NCBI RefSeq assembly: GCF_964204645.1
Contig: NC_134025.1
Span: 9,615,001-9,679,000 of the forward strand
Length of the DNA: 64,000 nt
Source of the DNA: Tubulanus polymorphus
Taxonomy: Eukaryota; Nemertea; Palaeonemertea; Tubulaniformes; Tubulanidae
Direction of reading: 5' to 3'
A model generated the notes under the pieces. It searched no databases. It was not told the DNA's origin and was given only the letters and a program-made list of their open reading frames with translations. A program made the position numbers and the translations under genes. Positions 34,406 through 49,000 of this stretch are shown here, one piece after another. Numbering within the stretch: position 1 is the first letter of the stretch; each line of letters starts with the position of its first letter.

Positions 34406-37323
34406 AGCGTGTTTCGTTATCTGTTTTTCTGTGAGCTCCATGCTACCGACATTGAGTCCATTGTGAGACATAACCTGGAAAGACTTTTGTAGAATCCATT
34501 TCTCTGTGTCTTGTACGGTATCATGATAGTCCTGATGTTCGTCATATGCCTTCTGTAACTGATCTACGATTTCCTGCCAACATGAAATAAACACTTGTCA
34601 AAATTATTGTGTATTCAAGTTATTCATCATAGAGATAAAATCAAACCATGGGGGACCCCCCTCTAATTTTGAATGAGTTTACACAATCTGGACTGGACAT
34701 GATTTAAGATGGAATACAATTTCTAATCCGGATTGATCATGAGCTGGATGAATTTCAAAGCTCAATGAAGATGCAGGAACTTACGTTTGAACGTTTTTTC
34801 AGTTTATCATAATTCTGCGTCATTTCACCAATCGACTTATTGACCTCTTTATCGGGTCGGGTAGTTTGGATTTGCGAGGCTACTTCTGTTAAATCTTCGA
34901 TTTGTTTGGCATGGTAATTGATGTCAGTTTGAATGGCCTGAAAAAATAAGAGGTTTTAGAAAATTCTTCAAATTTTTTTATTAGACAAACAAAAACAAGA
35001 TTTTGCTATTCATGGATTTTCATATTTTTTCACATGTCATCGACCTAAATGAGATTCATCTGCATACCTTGTATTTATCAAGTTGTTGTTTCTTGTCCAA
35101 GAGTTCAACTTTACGTTCGGGATCAGCGAGTAAAAGATTCTCTGTGTCGAGCATCCATTTCAAGATCAGGTCGTAACACTCTTCGTATTCGTTATATTTC
35201 AACAATGATTTCTCCAGATTTGTGCTGCAAATATTGATGTTGCCGTGCAACGTGTCCCAAGCTTCGCGTAATTTATCCATCATGCCTTGAATCTTTTTCT
35301 TTCCCTCCGGGCTACAGTTTCTCATCACTTTTTGTGCCAATTCTGTCGCTTTGCTGAGTTTAGTGTGTCCGTCATCTAGATTAGCATTAATCTCCTATCG
35401 GGAATAATCGACATTGAATTCAATACAAAATCACGCTCAAACCTGGCCAAAAAATTCAGGTTTTCTAAATGTTCGCTTACCCTGACAGCATCAATTCGGC
35501 CTTCAATCTCTTGCCAATCACCTGTCGTGTCGTTGCACTTGCTCAATCTATCGCTGGCTGACTCTAACCACTGCGCACAATCAGCATATGCAATATCATA
35601 GCCTCGATGGTCTTTGGCAGACTGTTCGAGTTTGTTTGCTGCATCCTAAGAAAAAATAAAAAAACAAAACTGGTAAATGATAAAGTCATAATCATAAATG
35701 AATTTACTAACTAGAGCTACGGTAAATGAACTACTCTGCTTCAGGTCACTGTCAACAACATTCCTATCGGGAGCTTTGAAACATGAGGTTCACTAACAAA
35801 TTAGTATACTAAAAGCAACTTACATGAATCACATCCTGATGAAGCTGTTCATCAGGTTTAAAAAGAGTTACATAAATGATATCAAAATGTTAGTAATCCT
35901 GAGGTGATTAGCACGAAACTTTTGCAACAGTAAATCCTAGGTTACACAGATAATCAAATGCTAGATATGTATCAATATGAAAGCTATCATTTAAATTTTC
36001 ACGGTTTAAATATCTTAAGGTAATGCCAGCAATTAGAGAACGGTTTTCACATAAGTCTTTATTTTCTAAGAAACTATGGAAGAGTAACCACTGAATTTAC
36101 CTTTGCTGTTTGGAGAGCGGTTTGATAACGAGTGGAGATCTGCATCATTTCACTTGAAATTTCTGGATCTAAACTATTTTGTAGAACAGCCTGCGACTTC
36201 TCGTTCAAACTATCAAAGTCCGGCTTATGTGCTGCTATGTCATCACACAGTGCCTCAATCTGGCGGAATTTCTTCTGTTTTTCCTCTAGAGTAGCATGTG
36301 GATCATTTATGGTCTTCAAAGCATCTTCCACCTCGTCTAACCAATGTTTGAACCCTGTTTTCTCATCGTTATAGTCAACCCATTTAAGTACATTATTTTC
36401 TAATTTATGTTGAGCATCATCGATATTTGCGCCCAATTCATCATACTCCCTCTGCAACTGGGCAATCTCCTTGCGAAGAAGTTCCTGCTGATGAGGTGGT
36501 AGGGTAGGCATGATCTTTTTCGCTTCTTCAATAACTTTTCCAATTCTGTCTCGCTCATTCGCACAATTCTGCTTGAATTGTTTAAGTTCATTTATTTTGG
36601 CTTGGACAGCATCTTTGTCACCGGACGGTTCACTAAGACGTGTAAGCTGTTGACGAGCTCCTGACATCCAATCCAAGGCATTCTGATAGTCTCGTTTGAA
36701 TTTTTCTTGTTCAGTTATTTCACCATCGAGCGTGTTGATTTTGTCTTTCACCGCCTGAAGGAGGTTACCATAACGGTCATCAACATTTCCGATCTTCTCA
36801 TCAGCTTCAGCTCCTCCTAATTCAGCTAGTTTTTCTTTCAGTTTATCAAGAGGAATTTTGTGGCTCTGTATATCTTGCAGCAAGGCCTAGAATTACATCA
36901 GAATATAGAATTTGATAACACTCATTTCAAGAAAACATTTGTTTTTAACACAAGTACTTCATATTCTTCCTATGGAAGATTAGCATTTGGTCATACCTTA
37001 TATCTATCTAGCTGAGCTTTCTTATCAGCCAAATCTCCTTTCGTCTCCGGGTCCCGTTCAAGTTTATGTTCTAGGTCTCTGAGCCAGGTATCCATTTGTT
37101 CATGGCCACGATCAAATTCTGCCCATTGAGTTGATGCCTGTTCCAGAGTGATCTTATTTTCGCTGAGACCATTTTTGAGTTTTTCATACTCATTCCTTGC
37201 GCCATCAATTTCATCTCTGACCAGCCTTTTGCCAGCTGCATTAGTGCTGGGCATGAGTCGATCTCCGTAGTCATTGGCACGGCGTAACTTACTATGTCCT
37301 TGGTCAAGCGAGGCTTGTAATTC
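34406..37323 (-). CDS. Modular spectrin array, last segment
   Basis: Exons: 37323-36997 (109 codons), 36886-36101 (262, four module exons fused: about 47+55+109+51), 35645-35481 (55), 35394-35068 (109), 34937-34785 (51) and 34573-34406 (56). The fused exon shows SGDKDAVQAKI near 36620 and FKHWLDEVEDALK near 36340, with a LPPHQQELL loop near 36490. The last pair begins to deviate from the consensus, marking the end of the regular array. Intron 36100-35646 (455 nt) shows nothing recognisable. Confidence 0.83.
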
Positions 37324-37845
37324 CTGAAAACAGATATAACTATTTTCTCACAGTCATCCCTGATAAATAGCGTGTTGGACAACCCAATTCATTGAGGTCA
37401 GTTACAATACTACAATGCCTTTGATTGAAAATTTAAGCTTCAAAAAAAATTAAAAGAAAGTATTGATTTAAACTGGATATAAAAACTAATACCATTCTGT
37501 AATTCGAAATTCAAAGCAAGAATCTAATTGTGTTTGCAATGCAAAAACCATAAAAATCATTTCAAATTTAAAGAAATAAATTACAACAGACTCCATACTT
37601 GAAATCACTTATAGATCACATAAAGCACCGCTAAAGCAGTCAACTGTATTTCAAAGTCCAGTTTAGGAAAATCATTGATATTTGCTAAAAAATCTGCTAA
37701 CTTACACTACGAAGATTAATTATAGCCTATGAAGAGAACATGTAACAAAACCTAATAATATTTGAAATACACTTGCTATCATAATCATTCAATATACCGG
37801 TAGGCCAAATACATCCAGCCATTTTGATAAGAAAATCACACATAC

Positions 37846-40800
37846 CCTGACATTCTGTAAGTAGGCATCAACATCAGCTTTGGAGCCTTCAGGGGCTTTG
37901 ACTCTTTCCATTTTCTCTTTGACATCGGCCAACCATTCGTCATATTCATCCATAGCATCCCTATAATTCTGGTGATCATTGTATTGTCCTTCGAGTTTCT
38001 TAGCATTTTCCTTGAAAAAATAAACAAACACTGAATGAGTCTGAAGAAAATTCTAAAACACTTAATTTTGTAAAATGATTACACATTTTTTTTTTTCATG
38101 AATATCATTTCTCTTACCAAAGATTTTGACACAAGTCCCTGGTATTTAGTTGTCATCTGAGTGATATTGTGTGAAATACGAGCGTCAGCATTCGTTTCTA
38201 GAAGAGCCTGAGCTTTCTTATTGACATCATCCAACTGTTGCTGGTGAGCGAGTATATCTTTATGCAGTTTCTGATATTTCTCTAGCTGAGCTTCCTTATC
38301 ATTAATGTTTGTTTGCGGTTCGATATCCTTTTTCACTAATTTTCCAGTTTCATCAAGCCATTGATTGAAATCTGCAGCTGCATTTTCATAATCATTCCAG
38401 CAGTCGAGGCAATCTTCCAAATTACCTCTAGCCCCATTCAAACTTTCACTGAAAGTAACAAATGACCAAATCGTAAAAGCATCCGTATTTAACAGTCGGG
38501 TTGCCATAGAACACGTAAAGAAACATTTAACCCTGTAAAGCATACTTGTAATTAGTGAAGTCGTGCTTCATTTGGCCCAGTTCCTGCTGTAATCGACTTT
38601 GACCAGCTGGAGCGGAGTTACGAGCGACAGCATCGCCATCAATCAGAGCTTTAGCCAACTTATCATCTCCATCATCAGCAGCTGCTTGTAACGCCTACAA
38701 ATTCATACAGTTTGTTAGAAAATATATCAAAAATCAGAAAGAAAAATCTGTTTCTTATTTTAACAGAGAAATTTACTTTGATCTTATCTAGTTTCGCGAG
38801 GACAGCATTTTTGTCACCATATACATCTGAACAGGATGCAAGTTTTTCTTGAGCACCCCTCAGCCAAGTATTGAAAGCAATATTTGAATCTTGATACTTT
38901 TGATGGTCTTCGACGGTGTCTTCGTTTTTCTTGACTAAGTCCTAAACAAAATTGAAATAAACTATTGTCACAAAATATTCAATGGGCAAACATGAATACA
39001 TTTACATCTAACTCAAAGTTACAATTTCATCTAAACATGATTGTATTTATCAACTATCGATTCTTAAAATAATAAGACAAGTATGAAATGCATATCAATA
39101 ACGTATATCTGAGACAGAACTGAAAATAAAGAAAAAGATAATCGATACATCAATTATGAGAGAAGAACCATAGCTCTTAATTTGATGAATATATTCTGAT
39201 GGGAAGGTGAGGTTACATTTATATATACAAATAGTAAGCAGGTGCTTAGAAGACTAATTGAAAATAATAACAAACACATAACAAAGGTAAACAAGAAAAG
39301 AATATTTATTTCAAACAACATTCAATGTACACATCTACTCTGAAAAAAATAAATTCGATTATAGCGATTTTTATTTCGTGAATCATGAAACTAATTATAG
39401 AAATCGTATTTGCTATCTTATCATCAGAATATGACTACGTAAATATAAAGAGTCGCAATTGTCAAATTATTACTCCAGATTTGGTTTCTTAATGTAGTAA
39501 TGAAGTTCATCATGTTATAAGGAAGTAACGAACAGAACAGCACAACAATTTGCTATATGAAAGACAAAACATTTTGTAGTCTATTCAACAAACAAACATA
39601 CAGTAATTCATAAATCAAAGACTAACCAACTCATATATATCAGTAACTCAATATTTTACCTCAACATCCTTCTTGAGAGCATCATATCGAGCTTTTGTTA
39701 TGGATACATCGTCGCCGACATGACTGGCTGGGTTGTTCTGATCAAGATCCTGACTTTTACCATCAAGTGAATCGATCATATGCTGATGTGACATCACATC
39801 CTGATACAAGCCCTGTAAGTTTTTAAAAAAAGAAATAAATCTTAAATTGTGGAACGACATAACAGAAGTTGTTGTTGTAAATGAAAATATTTTGTTTGAC
39901 CATATTCATTTGGTAACTACCGGCACGCTTACCTTGACCTTTTGAAGCTGCACTTTCTTTTCTCCGAGATCAGCTCGAGCCTCGGTTTCCTTGACTTTAT
40001 TAGCCATATCTTTCAACCACTTGTCGACCTGATCTCGCGTGTCATCGAAGTCGGTCCATTTCAGCAGACTAGTTTCGAGAGCTATCTTAGTATCGCTTAT
40101 GTTTGCGGTGAACTCGTCCCAATCACGCTGAAGCGCTTGCAGTTCTTGACGGATAATATCGCGACCTTCTAATGATGTATTAGTCATTGTCTTTTCTCCT
40201 AATGTGTTAGTCGTGTGAATCATACCTTGGCCTTCTTCTTTCAGAACCACAAATTCCTACAATATATCATTGTTTTCTAGATTGCACATATGAAAAATAA
40301 AAAATGACAGCTAGTGGCAAAACGTTACAAACAAGAAAATCAGTGGAATTTAACAAATTTCAGTTTTTCATTATCGCAATTTTCTTAACGATAATCTACC
40401 TGAAGGCTTTCAAGTTGTGCTTGTATGGAGTACCGATCACCTGATGTCTCGGCACAAATGGATAATTTGTCCTCAGTTTCATTGAGCCATTCCAAGCACT
40501 GTGCGTACGATTCTTTATATTGTGAATGGTCCTCGACATTCTGTTCACATTTTTTCAGCAGATCCTTAAAGAACAAGAGTTTTCAAACATCTCATGATAT
40601 TGATACATATTTTGACCAGAAAATTGTTAATTAAAGTTGATATTCAAAACAGAAACCATGAAGTTAATTAAGTTTACCTTGGACAAGCTGACAAGAGCAG
40701 AATATCTGGCATTCAGTTGTGACAATTGAGTAGAAACTTTGGGATCACTGCTGCTATGCAGAATGGACTGTGCTTTTTCACTAAGAGCATCGAACTGTGT

Positions 40801-41515
40801 CTGGTGTTCAATAATCTCATTATGTTTCTCCTGAAAAACAACACATTTGCAAACAACATGAATGAATATAACCTACTCTTCAGAAAAATACTGAATTATG
40901 CGGAAAATATGATTTAAAGATGACTTACCGTTTGAGTTTTCAAATAGTCTTTTTTCTCTCTAAGAGTCGTTTTCAGATCAGAGTCAGTTTTCATTGAGGC
41001 TTGCATATCCTTCAACCACTGATTGAGGTCGCCGTAAGTCTCTTCATAATCATTCCACTGATGGACAAGTTTATCGAGATTGACTTGGACCTCATCTATT
41101 GTGTTGTTGAATGTGTCCATATCTTGGCGTAAGGCACGTGTTTCCTCTTGTATGAGATCGCTTCCAGCCGATGAAGTATGTGCCATGACGGCTTCCCCTT
41201 TTTCCAGTGTAGTTTCTACCTTATTTTCACCAGCAGATTTAGCTGATATCAACCCCTATTAATTCAAGATGGGTATTGAATAAGCTCAGGGTTTCAAACG
41301 ATTCACAACTCTCTCTTCATCGAGCAAATGATCTTAAAAATTCATCATACCTCCAATTTTTGCTGCTTTGCTTCGATATTGTGTCGATCACCGCGAGTAT
41401 CGCTGCAATAAACGAGCTTCTCTTTCACAGTACTGACCCATTCAGTTGCGTCCAGGTAAGAATCTCTGTAAGCCTGGTGCTCAAAAACATTTCCATCGCA
41501 ATTACGGACAAGTTC
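37846..41515 (-). CDS. Modular spectrin array, fourth segment
   Basis: Exons: 41515-41351 (55 codons), 41255-40929 (109), 40830-40678 (51), 40564-40400 (55), 40256-39933 (108), 39812-39660 (51), 38941-38777 (55), 38694-38546 plus 38448-38118 (149+331 nt = 160 codons, the 109+51 pair with one relocated phase-2 intron) and 38010-37846 (55). Motifs are GDRHNIEAKQQ near 41390, GRDIIRQELQALQRDW near 40120 and DFNQWLDETGKL near 38350. Intron 39659-38942 (718 nt) is AT-rich and featureless; intron 37845-37324 contains one TACCGGTA octamer. Confidence 0.84.
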
Positions 41516-41637
41516 CTGTACAAAATAATAGAAATATGGAAAAGTTGAATCAATTCATTTTGCTTGTGGATGAATAATCCTAATATTTGACTTATCATAT
41601 GATGATAATTTCATAAGGTTTAAGCATTTCAACTTAC

Positions 41638-44600
41638 AGCTGCATCTCGCTGAAGTGTGTCAAAGCGATTATTCAGTTGATTTACTTGAGCCAGGATATT
41701 TGAATCGTTAGTCGCTGTCTGTAACGCCGATGCCTTTTCACCTAGATTGTTCATCGTGGCTTGATGGCTGTTGATGTTCAATTGTAGAATCTTGACTCGT
41801 TCGAGCTGTGCCTTCTTTTCCTGCAACGTCGCCTGCGGCTCCGATTCCGATTTGATATTGGCCTCCATTTCACGCAGCCACTTGTTGAACTGATCGATAC
41901 CCTCATCGTACATGCTCAACTGTGTCAAACAGTTTTCCATTTTCGTCTTGTTCTCATTCATCTGGGTCATATCAGCATCCCAATTATGTTGCACAACCTG
42001 GACATCGCGTCGAAGATTATCACGACCAGACGGAGCTGTGTTCGGCAAGACGACTTGCATATTGTCGGCGGCTGATTGCAACTTACGGAATCCTTCATCT
42101 CGTAAATTTGAAAGTTCCTACAATAACAATTAAAACCTTGACGAATGCAAATATAAAACCTGCACAAATGAATTATGTGATACTTTATTGTAGTGAAGAT
42201 GATGTGCTCACAAAATATTTATTCAAATTGTCTACATTTATACGATATTGTTTATACATTCATGGTATTTCTATAGAAGACACTAAAATATTACCTGCAA
42301 CTGTGTCAAACGAGATTCAACTTCATACCGATCACCATCAACACTGACACAACTACCCAGTCTATTACGGAAATCATCCTGCCACGCTTTACATTCCGTA
42401 TAAGTTTCCTGATAGTTAACGTGGTCCGTTACATATTGCCCCCACCGTCGAACCAATTCTTTTGCATTGACCACAAGATTTTGGTAACGCGAATTAAGTT
42501 GTTGAGCCTGGCTGGATACGTAGTTATCACCACCGATGCGAACCAGTGCACCTGCTCGATCTGTTAGTTCGTTAAATTCGTGAATGTGTTCGATTATTGT
42601 ATCGTTCAAACCCTACAAATCAGATAAGAATTTGAATATTGTCAGGTCTCAAAAATGGTCAAGAAACTCAATTCTTAATAGAAATTTTGTTTAAAATACC
42701 TGTAATTTTTCTCTTTGAGCTTGTTTCTCCTGGAGAGTAGGTTTCAGTTCAACATCTCTCAGTTTGTGTTCCATATCTTTTAGCCATGATGAACAATGTT
42801 CGTAGCTATCTTCATAACTTTTCCATAATAAGACACACTTCTCTAGGTCAACCTTAGCCTGTAAATCAACATCAATATAGAGGTAATGAATATCTGATTT
42901 TACTGATAATAACTGAAGCAAAAATATGGCCAGATTTCATTTGCCATAGCCATTGAGAGATGAATAGGAATGCCACGTACCTCAGACAGAGAGGTTTTGA
43001 AGGTTTCCCAGTCACTCTTCAAAGAGTCAACCTCCTTCACGATTGGATCAAGACCTTGAGGTGCAGTATTTGGTAGAACATCTTGAGACAAAATGATGAC
43101 ATTGTTCACTTTGGCCTCTCCATCGGTTTTATTATTTGCCAAATCCTGTAAATCGAGCAGGAAAAATATACACTTATTCAGTCTGTTGAAAATAAAGAAA
43201 TTTAAATTCAAACACCAATTACAAAATATCCCAAGATTCTCCATTTTTATAGCCTAATGCCAAAGTAGAAAAGCCTATGTATGCATCAATAAGGCATGAT
43301 TTCTTTAAGATGCCAAGTCTTAAAGGCTGGTATAAGCAGTACTAATGGAACTGCTGCATCACATTCAATCATAAATGTGGTTAGTTAGCAAAGTATAGCA
43401 GTAGAATTGCCTTACGCATACTTCTACCTAAACCTTTTCGGACACGTAACTAAACTACCAAGTTAGTAATTTCATATTGAAAATATGAAGCATTGTGATG
43501 ACAACTGATTTGGACAATGATTGTGGGTAGATACAATGATGATGATTGCACAGACAGTAAAGAAATATGGCTAAAGTCCCTCTGACAAATTTATGTAACT
43601 TACAGGCATTCGCTGTAAAAATAAGAATAAAGTTATACACTATAATATTGTATTGTATCGGTAATCATTCCATATAATTTCTATATTAGAATAGGGATAG
43701 AATATATAATACATTTTGATCAACTACATGGGTAAAAGTATTCAAGATTAACGTGTTAGGGTATCCCTGCTAATAAACCATTAGAATGGATAAGAATAAT
43801 TTTTATGTGCAACAAAACACTAAGAAAAATGTCCCAGAAGTAACTGATTTTACCTGTAGTCTGTCAAGTCTGCTTTGAACTGCATGGCGATCACCAGATA
43901 CATCAGAACACATAGCAAGACGTTCCTTCATTGTTGTAATCCAATCGTGGCATTCCAGTTGAGCATCGTGGTAGTTAACATGACTCTTTACTATTTCTTC
44001 ATACTTTTTGACAAAATCCTGGAAAGGAAAAGAAATGTGTGAATGAATGAACTCTCAACAAATACCAGGCGCTTCGATCAACGTATCGCAATTCTAGCAT
44101 CATTGAATCTTATATGACAAGTTGAATAATACATACTTGAGTGTTTTCACACAGTTTAACATAACGATTGCGTAGCTGTGACAGTTGACTGGACATTCGA
44201 TCATCAGACGTATTTGTGGCTAAGGCTTGCGCCTTCTCCGATACACCATCAATAACGCGTTGATAAGACAGTACATCTTGGTGGAGACTCTAAATAAATA
44301 TATTGAAGCAATGTTATTCAGGGGTGAATTGATAGTCAGTTTTAACATTGGCTACATATACTGAGTCATGATTAGTTTAGCTTACATTCAGATGCAACAT
44401 TTACCTTGTAACTTAGAAGTTGTGCCTTTTTCTGTTCTAGAGTCGCTTTCAGAATGATATCCATTTTTAGCTGGTTATCGATGTTCCTCATCCACTCTTC
44501 AAGCTGCACGTAGCTATCATCAACAGATGTCCACTGAATCAGGCTAGCTTCCAGTTTACGCTGTGACAATGCCAGTTCGTCAAACAAGTTTTCCCAGTCT

Positions 44601-45213
44601 TGTTTCAGAGCGCGAAGTTCTTGGCGAATAGTCTCACGACCTTCAGATGCCGTATTTGGATACAGTCTTTCACCGGCTTCGACTGTCTGGTTTAGTTTGG
44701 AAAACCCATTTTCTTTATCACTTAGAAGCTCCTGTAATGTTGAAATTCATATTAATACCGATACTACCCCTCATCTATTGAGCATATATTCTTATTAATC
44801 ATTATATGCACATACCCTAACATGATCTTGTTTGCTTTCCAGTTCAGTACGACTGCCCGCTACTTCCATACATTCTTTAGCACGTTCTTTGGAATTACGC
44901 ATCCAAGCAATGCAGTCAGCATATCTGTCTTTGTATAATTCAGTATCTGCCACATTCTGTTCGCATTTCTTCAAAATTTCCTGAAAGTGAAAAACAGACC
45001 GTACATTATTAATGCTTGTCACAAGCAACAGGAAACTATGTAAAGTAAAGGGTAACATACCTTGACAGTAACTTGTAGTGTCTGGTAACGGGACTGCAGT
45101 TGTGAAACTTGACTAGCAACACGACTTTCTGAGGTGATCTGGGATAGCGCCTGGACTTGGTCATTGAATTCCTCAAAATCTGAATGTCGGCCACGAATTG
45201 ACTGCATGTAGGT
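41638..45213 (-). CDS. Modular spectrin array, third segment
   Basis: Exons: 45213-45061 (51 codons), 44980-44816 (55), 44731-44405 (109), 44289-44137 (51), 44018-43854 (55), 43145-42981 plus 42858-42700 (55+53 = 108), 42612-42295 (106 = 51+55) and 42117-41638 (160 = 109+51). Key motifs are YPNTASEGRETIRQEL near 44640, SGDRHAVQSRL near 43890 and FNKWLREMEANIK near 41870. Introns 45876-45214 and 43853-43146 (each about 0.7 kb) hold nothing recognisable apart from the cassette exon's flank. Repeats alternate A and B type. Confidence 0.84.
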
Positions 45214-45876
45214 CTGAATTAGAAATATTGCATTTTTTAACTTAAGTGATAAAACATTAAAGGCCCATCTTTAATTGATAAATCTGACTGTGATTTTGTT
45301 TGCATTACCAATATTAGAATTATATTTATACATATATCAGTCTCTTTTAGCTAATCAAAATCATTAGTGATTCACTAATTGTAATTAGTTGAAGGGCATA
45401 GAAGATGTGTAAACAAGGTTTATAGTGTTAGAAAATGCATTTTGCATATATGAATGGAATTACCAGAATTACCCATCATCATCATGTTTATCATCTTCCC
45501 TGGAGTGCATGGTTATGTATCCGGTATACTATTTCATGAACAAAACCACAAAAAAATACTAAACGATGTTGGCAGTTATGTCCCAAAATTGATACACACG
45601 AAGAAATACATATATAGAGGCAAATATAACTCGGAGCCAAAATTGATAAATATGTGTGTTACTATCATTTTCATCATTATGCATATCTAATTGAAAAAAT
45701 GAAAGGATTACAAAAGGAATCAAAGAAGCTGAACGTACATATAGGAGACTATACAATAGAATAATCAAAGAAAACGTACAGGACTATATATAGATAGAAA
45801 AATATTGAGAAAATAAATATATGTGCAAGCAATTATGATGTTATTTGCTGCTTAAATTAAATATTTCTGAGCTTAC

Positions 45877-45948
45877 ATCTCCTTTAAAGAACTGTTCAAT
45901 AGTACTGTCAAAGGTAGGTTGAAAGTCAACAACTTCACTGTTAAGTGC
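45877..45948 (-). CDS. 24-codon cassette exon inside the spectrin module
   Basis: Minus strand: CATGACAG | 72 nt | GTAAGC, encoding ALNSEVVDFQPTFDS followed by TIEQFFKGD. Both splice sites are good and the exon is phase 0/0. It lies between the 108-type exon 46420-46097 (ending QLEKFQ) and the 51-type exon 45213-45061 (starting TYMQSIRGR). In every other module these two exon types are directly contiguous. Pro and Gly-Asp make it unlike the flanking helices, so inclusion would put a non-helical insert into a continuous helix; it is probably alternatively spliced. Confidence 0.55.
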
Positions 45949-46096
45949 CTGTCATGTCACAGAAAAACGAGGGGTGAGCACTCGTTGATAAATTTGTTAC
46001 TCAGTATAGAGTCTGGTATATAAGACTGTGTTCGTAGTCAAAAAGTTCAATTATCTTAAGAAGAGAAATACTGCAATATATTTGATGAGATCCTAC

Positions 46097-49000
46097 CTGG
46101 AATTTCTCAAGCTGCACATGCTTTTCCTCTAGTGTGTTCTTGAGTCCAAAGTCTTTTACTTTCTTTTCCATTTCCTTGATCCAATGAGATAAACGATCAT
46201 AGTTATCATCATATGAACGCCATTGTTGCATGCAGTTATCCAATTTCTTTTGTGTATCAGTCAACGAAGTGTTGTAGTCGTCCCAGTCCTGTTTCAGCGC
46301 TGTGACTTCTTTCGACACGACCTGCCGACCAACCGGAGCAGTATGGACCATCGTCATCTCAGCAATCTGGACACAGTAATCCACTTTCTCCTCGCCATCG
46401 GTACGTCCTTTTGTCAAATCCTTAAAAACAAAATATCAATTATCACAGATATATCTCTCACTGTAATTGGAATCGTAACTTCATATAACATTGGTTATTG
46501 GAAACCGTTTTCTTTCATTCTAATTCAAAAGAGAACATGCCTGCAATCTTTCAATACGGTTCTGAATTGTGTGCTTGTCTCCTGTGACATCGTTGCATAG
46601 ATTGCTACGATCTTTCATTAGGCTCAACCAATCTGTCGCAATCTGATACGTGTCATGGTACTGCTGGTGATTTTGGACATTCTTCTCAGATTTCATGATC
46701 ATATCCTAAAACCGAGGGAAACAACAGTAATATATATATATATATATATATATACCTCGATTAGGTAAAATCATTGATGTTTCAGGGTACTATTGTAAGA
46801 TGCTAAATACATTCAGTAACTGAACCACAGCACATGTTAAAACATACCTTGGCAGATGTTTTCAGACCTTCATATCGCGTTGAAACATCTTTTATGAATT
46901 TGGACAGTTTAGCACTAGGGGCCCCTTGCTGAAGACTTTGCGCTTTCTCGACCGCAGATTCTACGACCCGGTGATGGGAGTTAATGTCTTGCAGTATAGC
47001 CTATATAGAAATAGGAGAAAAGGTCAAAATAACTAGCTATCAGCGACCTTTAGATGATACTTTAAAACAATGTTGAGTCTTACCCTATGAGTGTGAAGCT
47101 GTTCACGTTTCTCAGCAAGTGTGTTCTTTGGTTCCAATTCTGACTGGAGCACATATTCCGTGTCACTGATCCATTTCAACAGTTGCTCTTGGGTCTCTGA
47201 ATAATTCTCAAGCTGATTGAGAAAAGATTCAAATTTTCGTTGAGCATCATTCATACTATTCAACAAATGGTCCCAATCTTCTTTCGCTGTGCGTAGATCC
47301 TGGCGTATTTTATCACGTCCTGGAGAAGCTGTGTCAGGGTAGAGTTTTTCGCCAAATTCAACAGCACTGTTCAATTTACTAAGCCCAATTTCTTTTTCAG
47401 CTTGAAGTCTCTGAAGAATATAATCATATCAATATTTGATTAATCAATATCAATATATTGCAATAACTTTACAATGCGGCAGGATCTTTCTTCAAATTTA
47501 CCTGGACAACTGCCTGTTTTTCTTCAATTGCCTCTTTGTCTCCTGTTGTATCGGCGCAGTCATCCAGCTTCTCTTCAGCTGATGTCAACCAATCAACAAA
47601 GTCATTATGATTAGTTTCATATTGCATGTGCTCTTGAACATGCTGGTCACCTTTTTTGATTTGATCCTACCAAGGTATAAAATAATTTCAGAACATCTGC
47701 CAAGCCAAGTTATATCTTTAAATATATGATTGTAAGTTTTCTGACCTTCATATTAGTTAGGAGTGCTTGGTAACGATTATTCAGTTGGTTAACATAGGTC
47801 TGCAGTCGAGTGTCACTGGTTACTCCCATTAGGGAGGCAGCCTTGTCAGTGAATTTATCAACTACGTCTTGATAGTTGATTATTTCAGTTTGTAAAGCCT
47901 AAAATCAAACCAAAATTACCATTGAACACGTCCGATAATAACTAATGGAATTTGATGTTTCGTTTACGTTGATCTAATTTACCTTCATTTTTTGGCATTG
48001 GTCCTCTTTCTCCTTCAGCGTTGAGACCGGCTCAAACTCTCTGGTTTTGTGCTCCATAGCTTTAATCCATTGTGACAAGGAGTCATAATTTTCTTCATAG
48101 ACCTCCCACAATTCGAGTACCTTTTCAAGACGGTCTCGGGCATCAGTAAGTACATCCAAACACGATGACATTTCCGTCTCCAGGTTAGTTTCATCTTTCT
48201 TCAAGATCTCCCTTCCCTCGGGAGATGTGTTGGGATTGATCTTGGCACTGCAGCGTTTTAGACTCTGCAGTTTTGAATCACTTTCTTCTTTCATGGCGTA
48301 AATATCCTAAAAAAAGAAAACATGAATAAAATGACAAAACATCAACTAAATTCTAATCCAGGCTCCAGTTCAACAGTTCCAAGTTAAGATTTAACTCTGA
48401 GTTAACTCATTGAAAATGAACTAATTTCAATTCAGAGTTTATTCTAACTCACAATTGTGGAACTGGGTCCAGTGTGTTATACACTCTCTTAAATTCTTAC
48501 CTTGATTCGGTCTAGTCTGATTTGAACAGTGTGTTTATCACCAGAAGTATCACAGCATGCATTTGCACGCTCCAACAGAACATTCAAACATTCCTGACAG
48601 TCTTGCAATGAATCCTGATATGCCTGGTGTTCAGTCACATTTACTTCATATCCATGGTATAATGCTTTCGAGTCATTGCACAGATTTTCATATTGCTTTG
48701 TAATTTTGTTTGCGAGCTCTTTAATTCGCGGGTCCGCAGTTGACTGAGTTAGATTATGAGCTTTATCGGTTAAAGAATCGACGATGTGATGATGTGATAA
48801 AATATCCTGATGAAGTACTTTGTGATTTTGTAGCTGAATTTTCTTTTCGGGCAAAGTCGCCTTCTTTTCTTCATTGACTTTCATCTTTTCAGTTCTTTCC
48901 TGCGCCCATTTATTGAATTGTTCATAGCTTTCATCGTATGAAGACCACTGCTGTACACATACATCCAATTTCCGTTGGTTTTCAGACAGCTGATCACAGA

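Noticed and set aside
34655-34760. Palindrome-like intronic stretch (GACTGGACATGATT region)
   Set aside because: Arms pair only patchily and share nothing with the MITE family found elsewhere.
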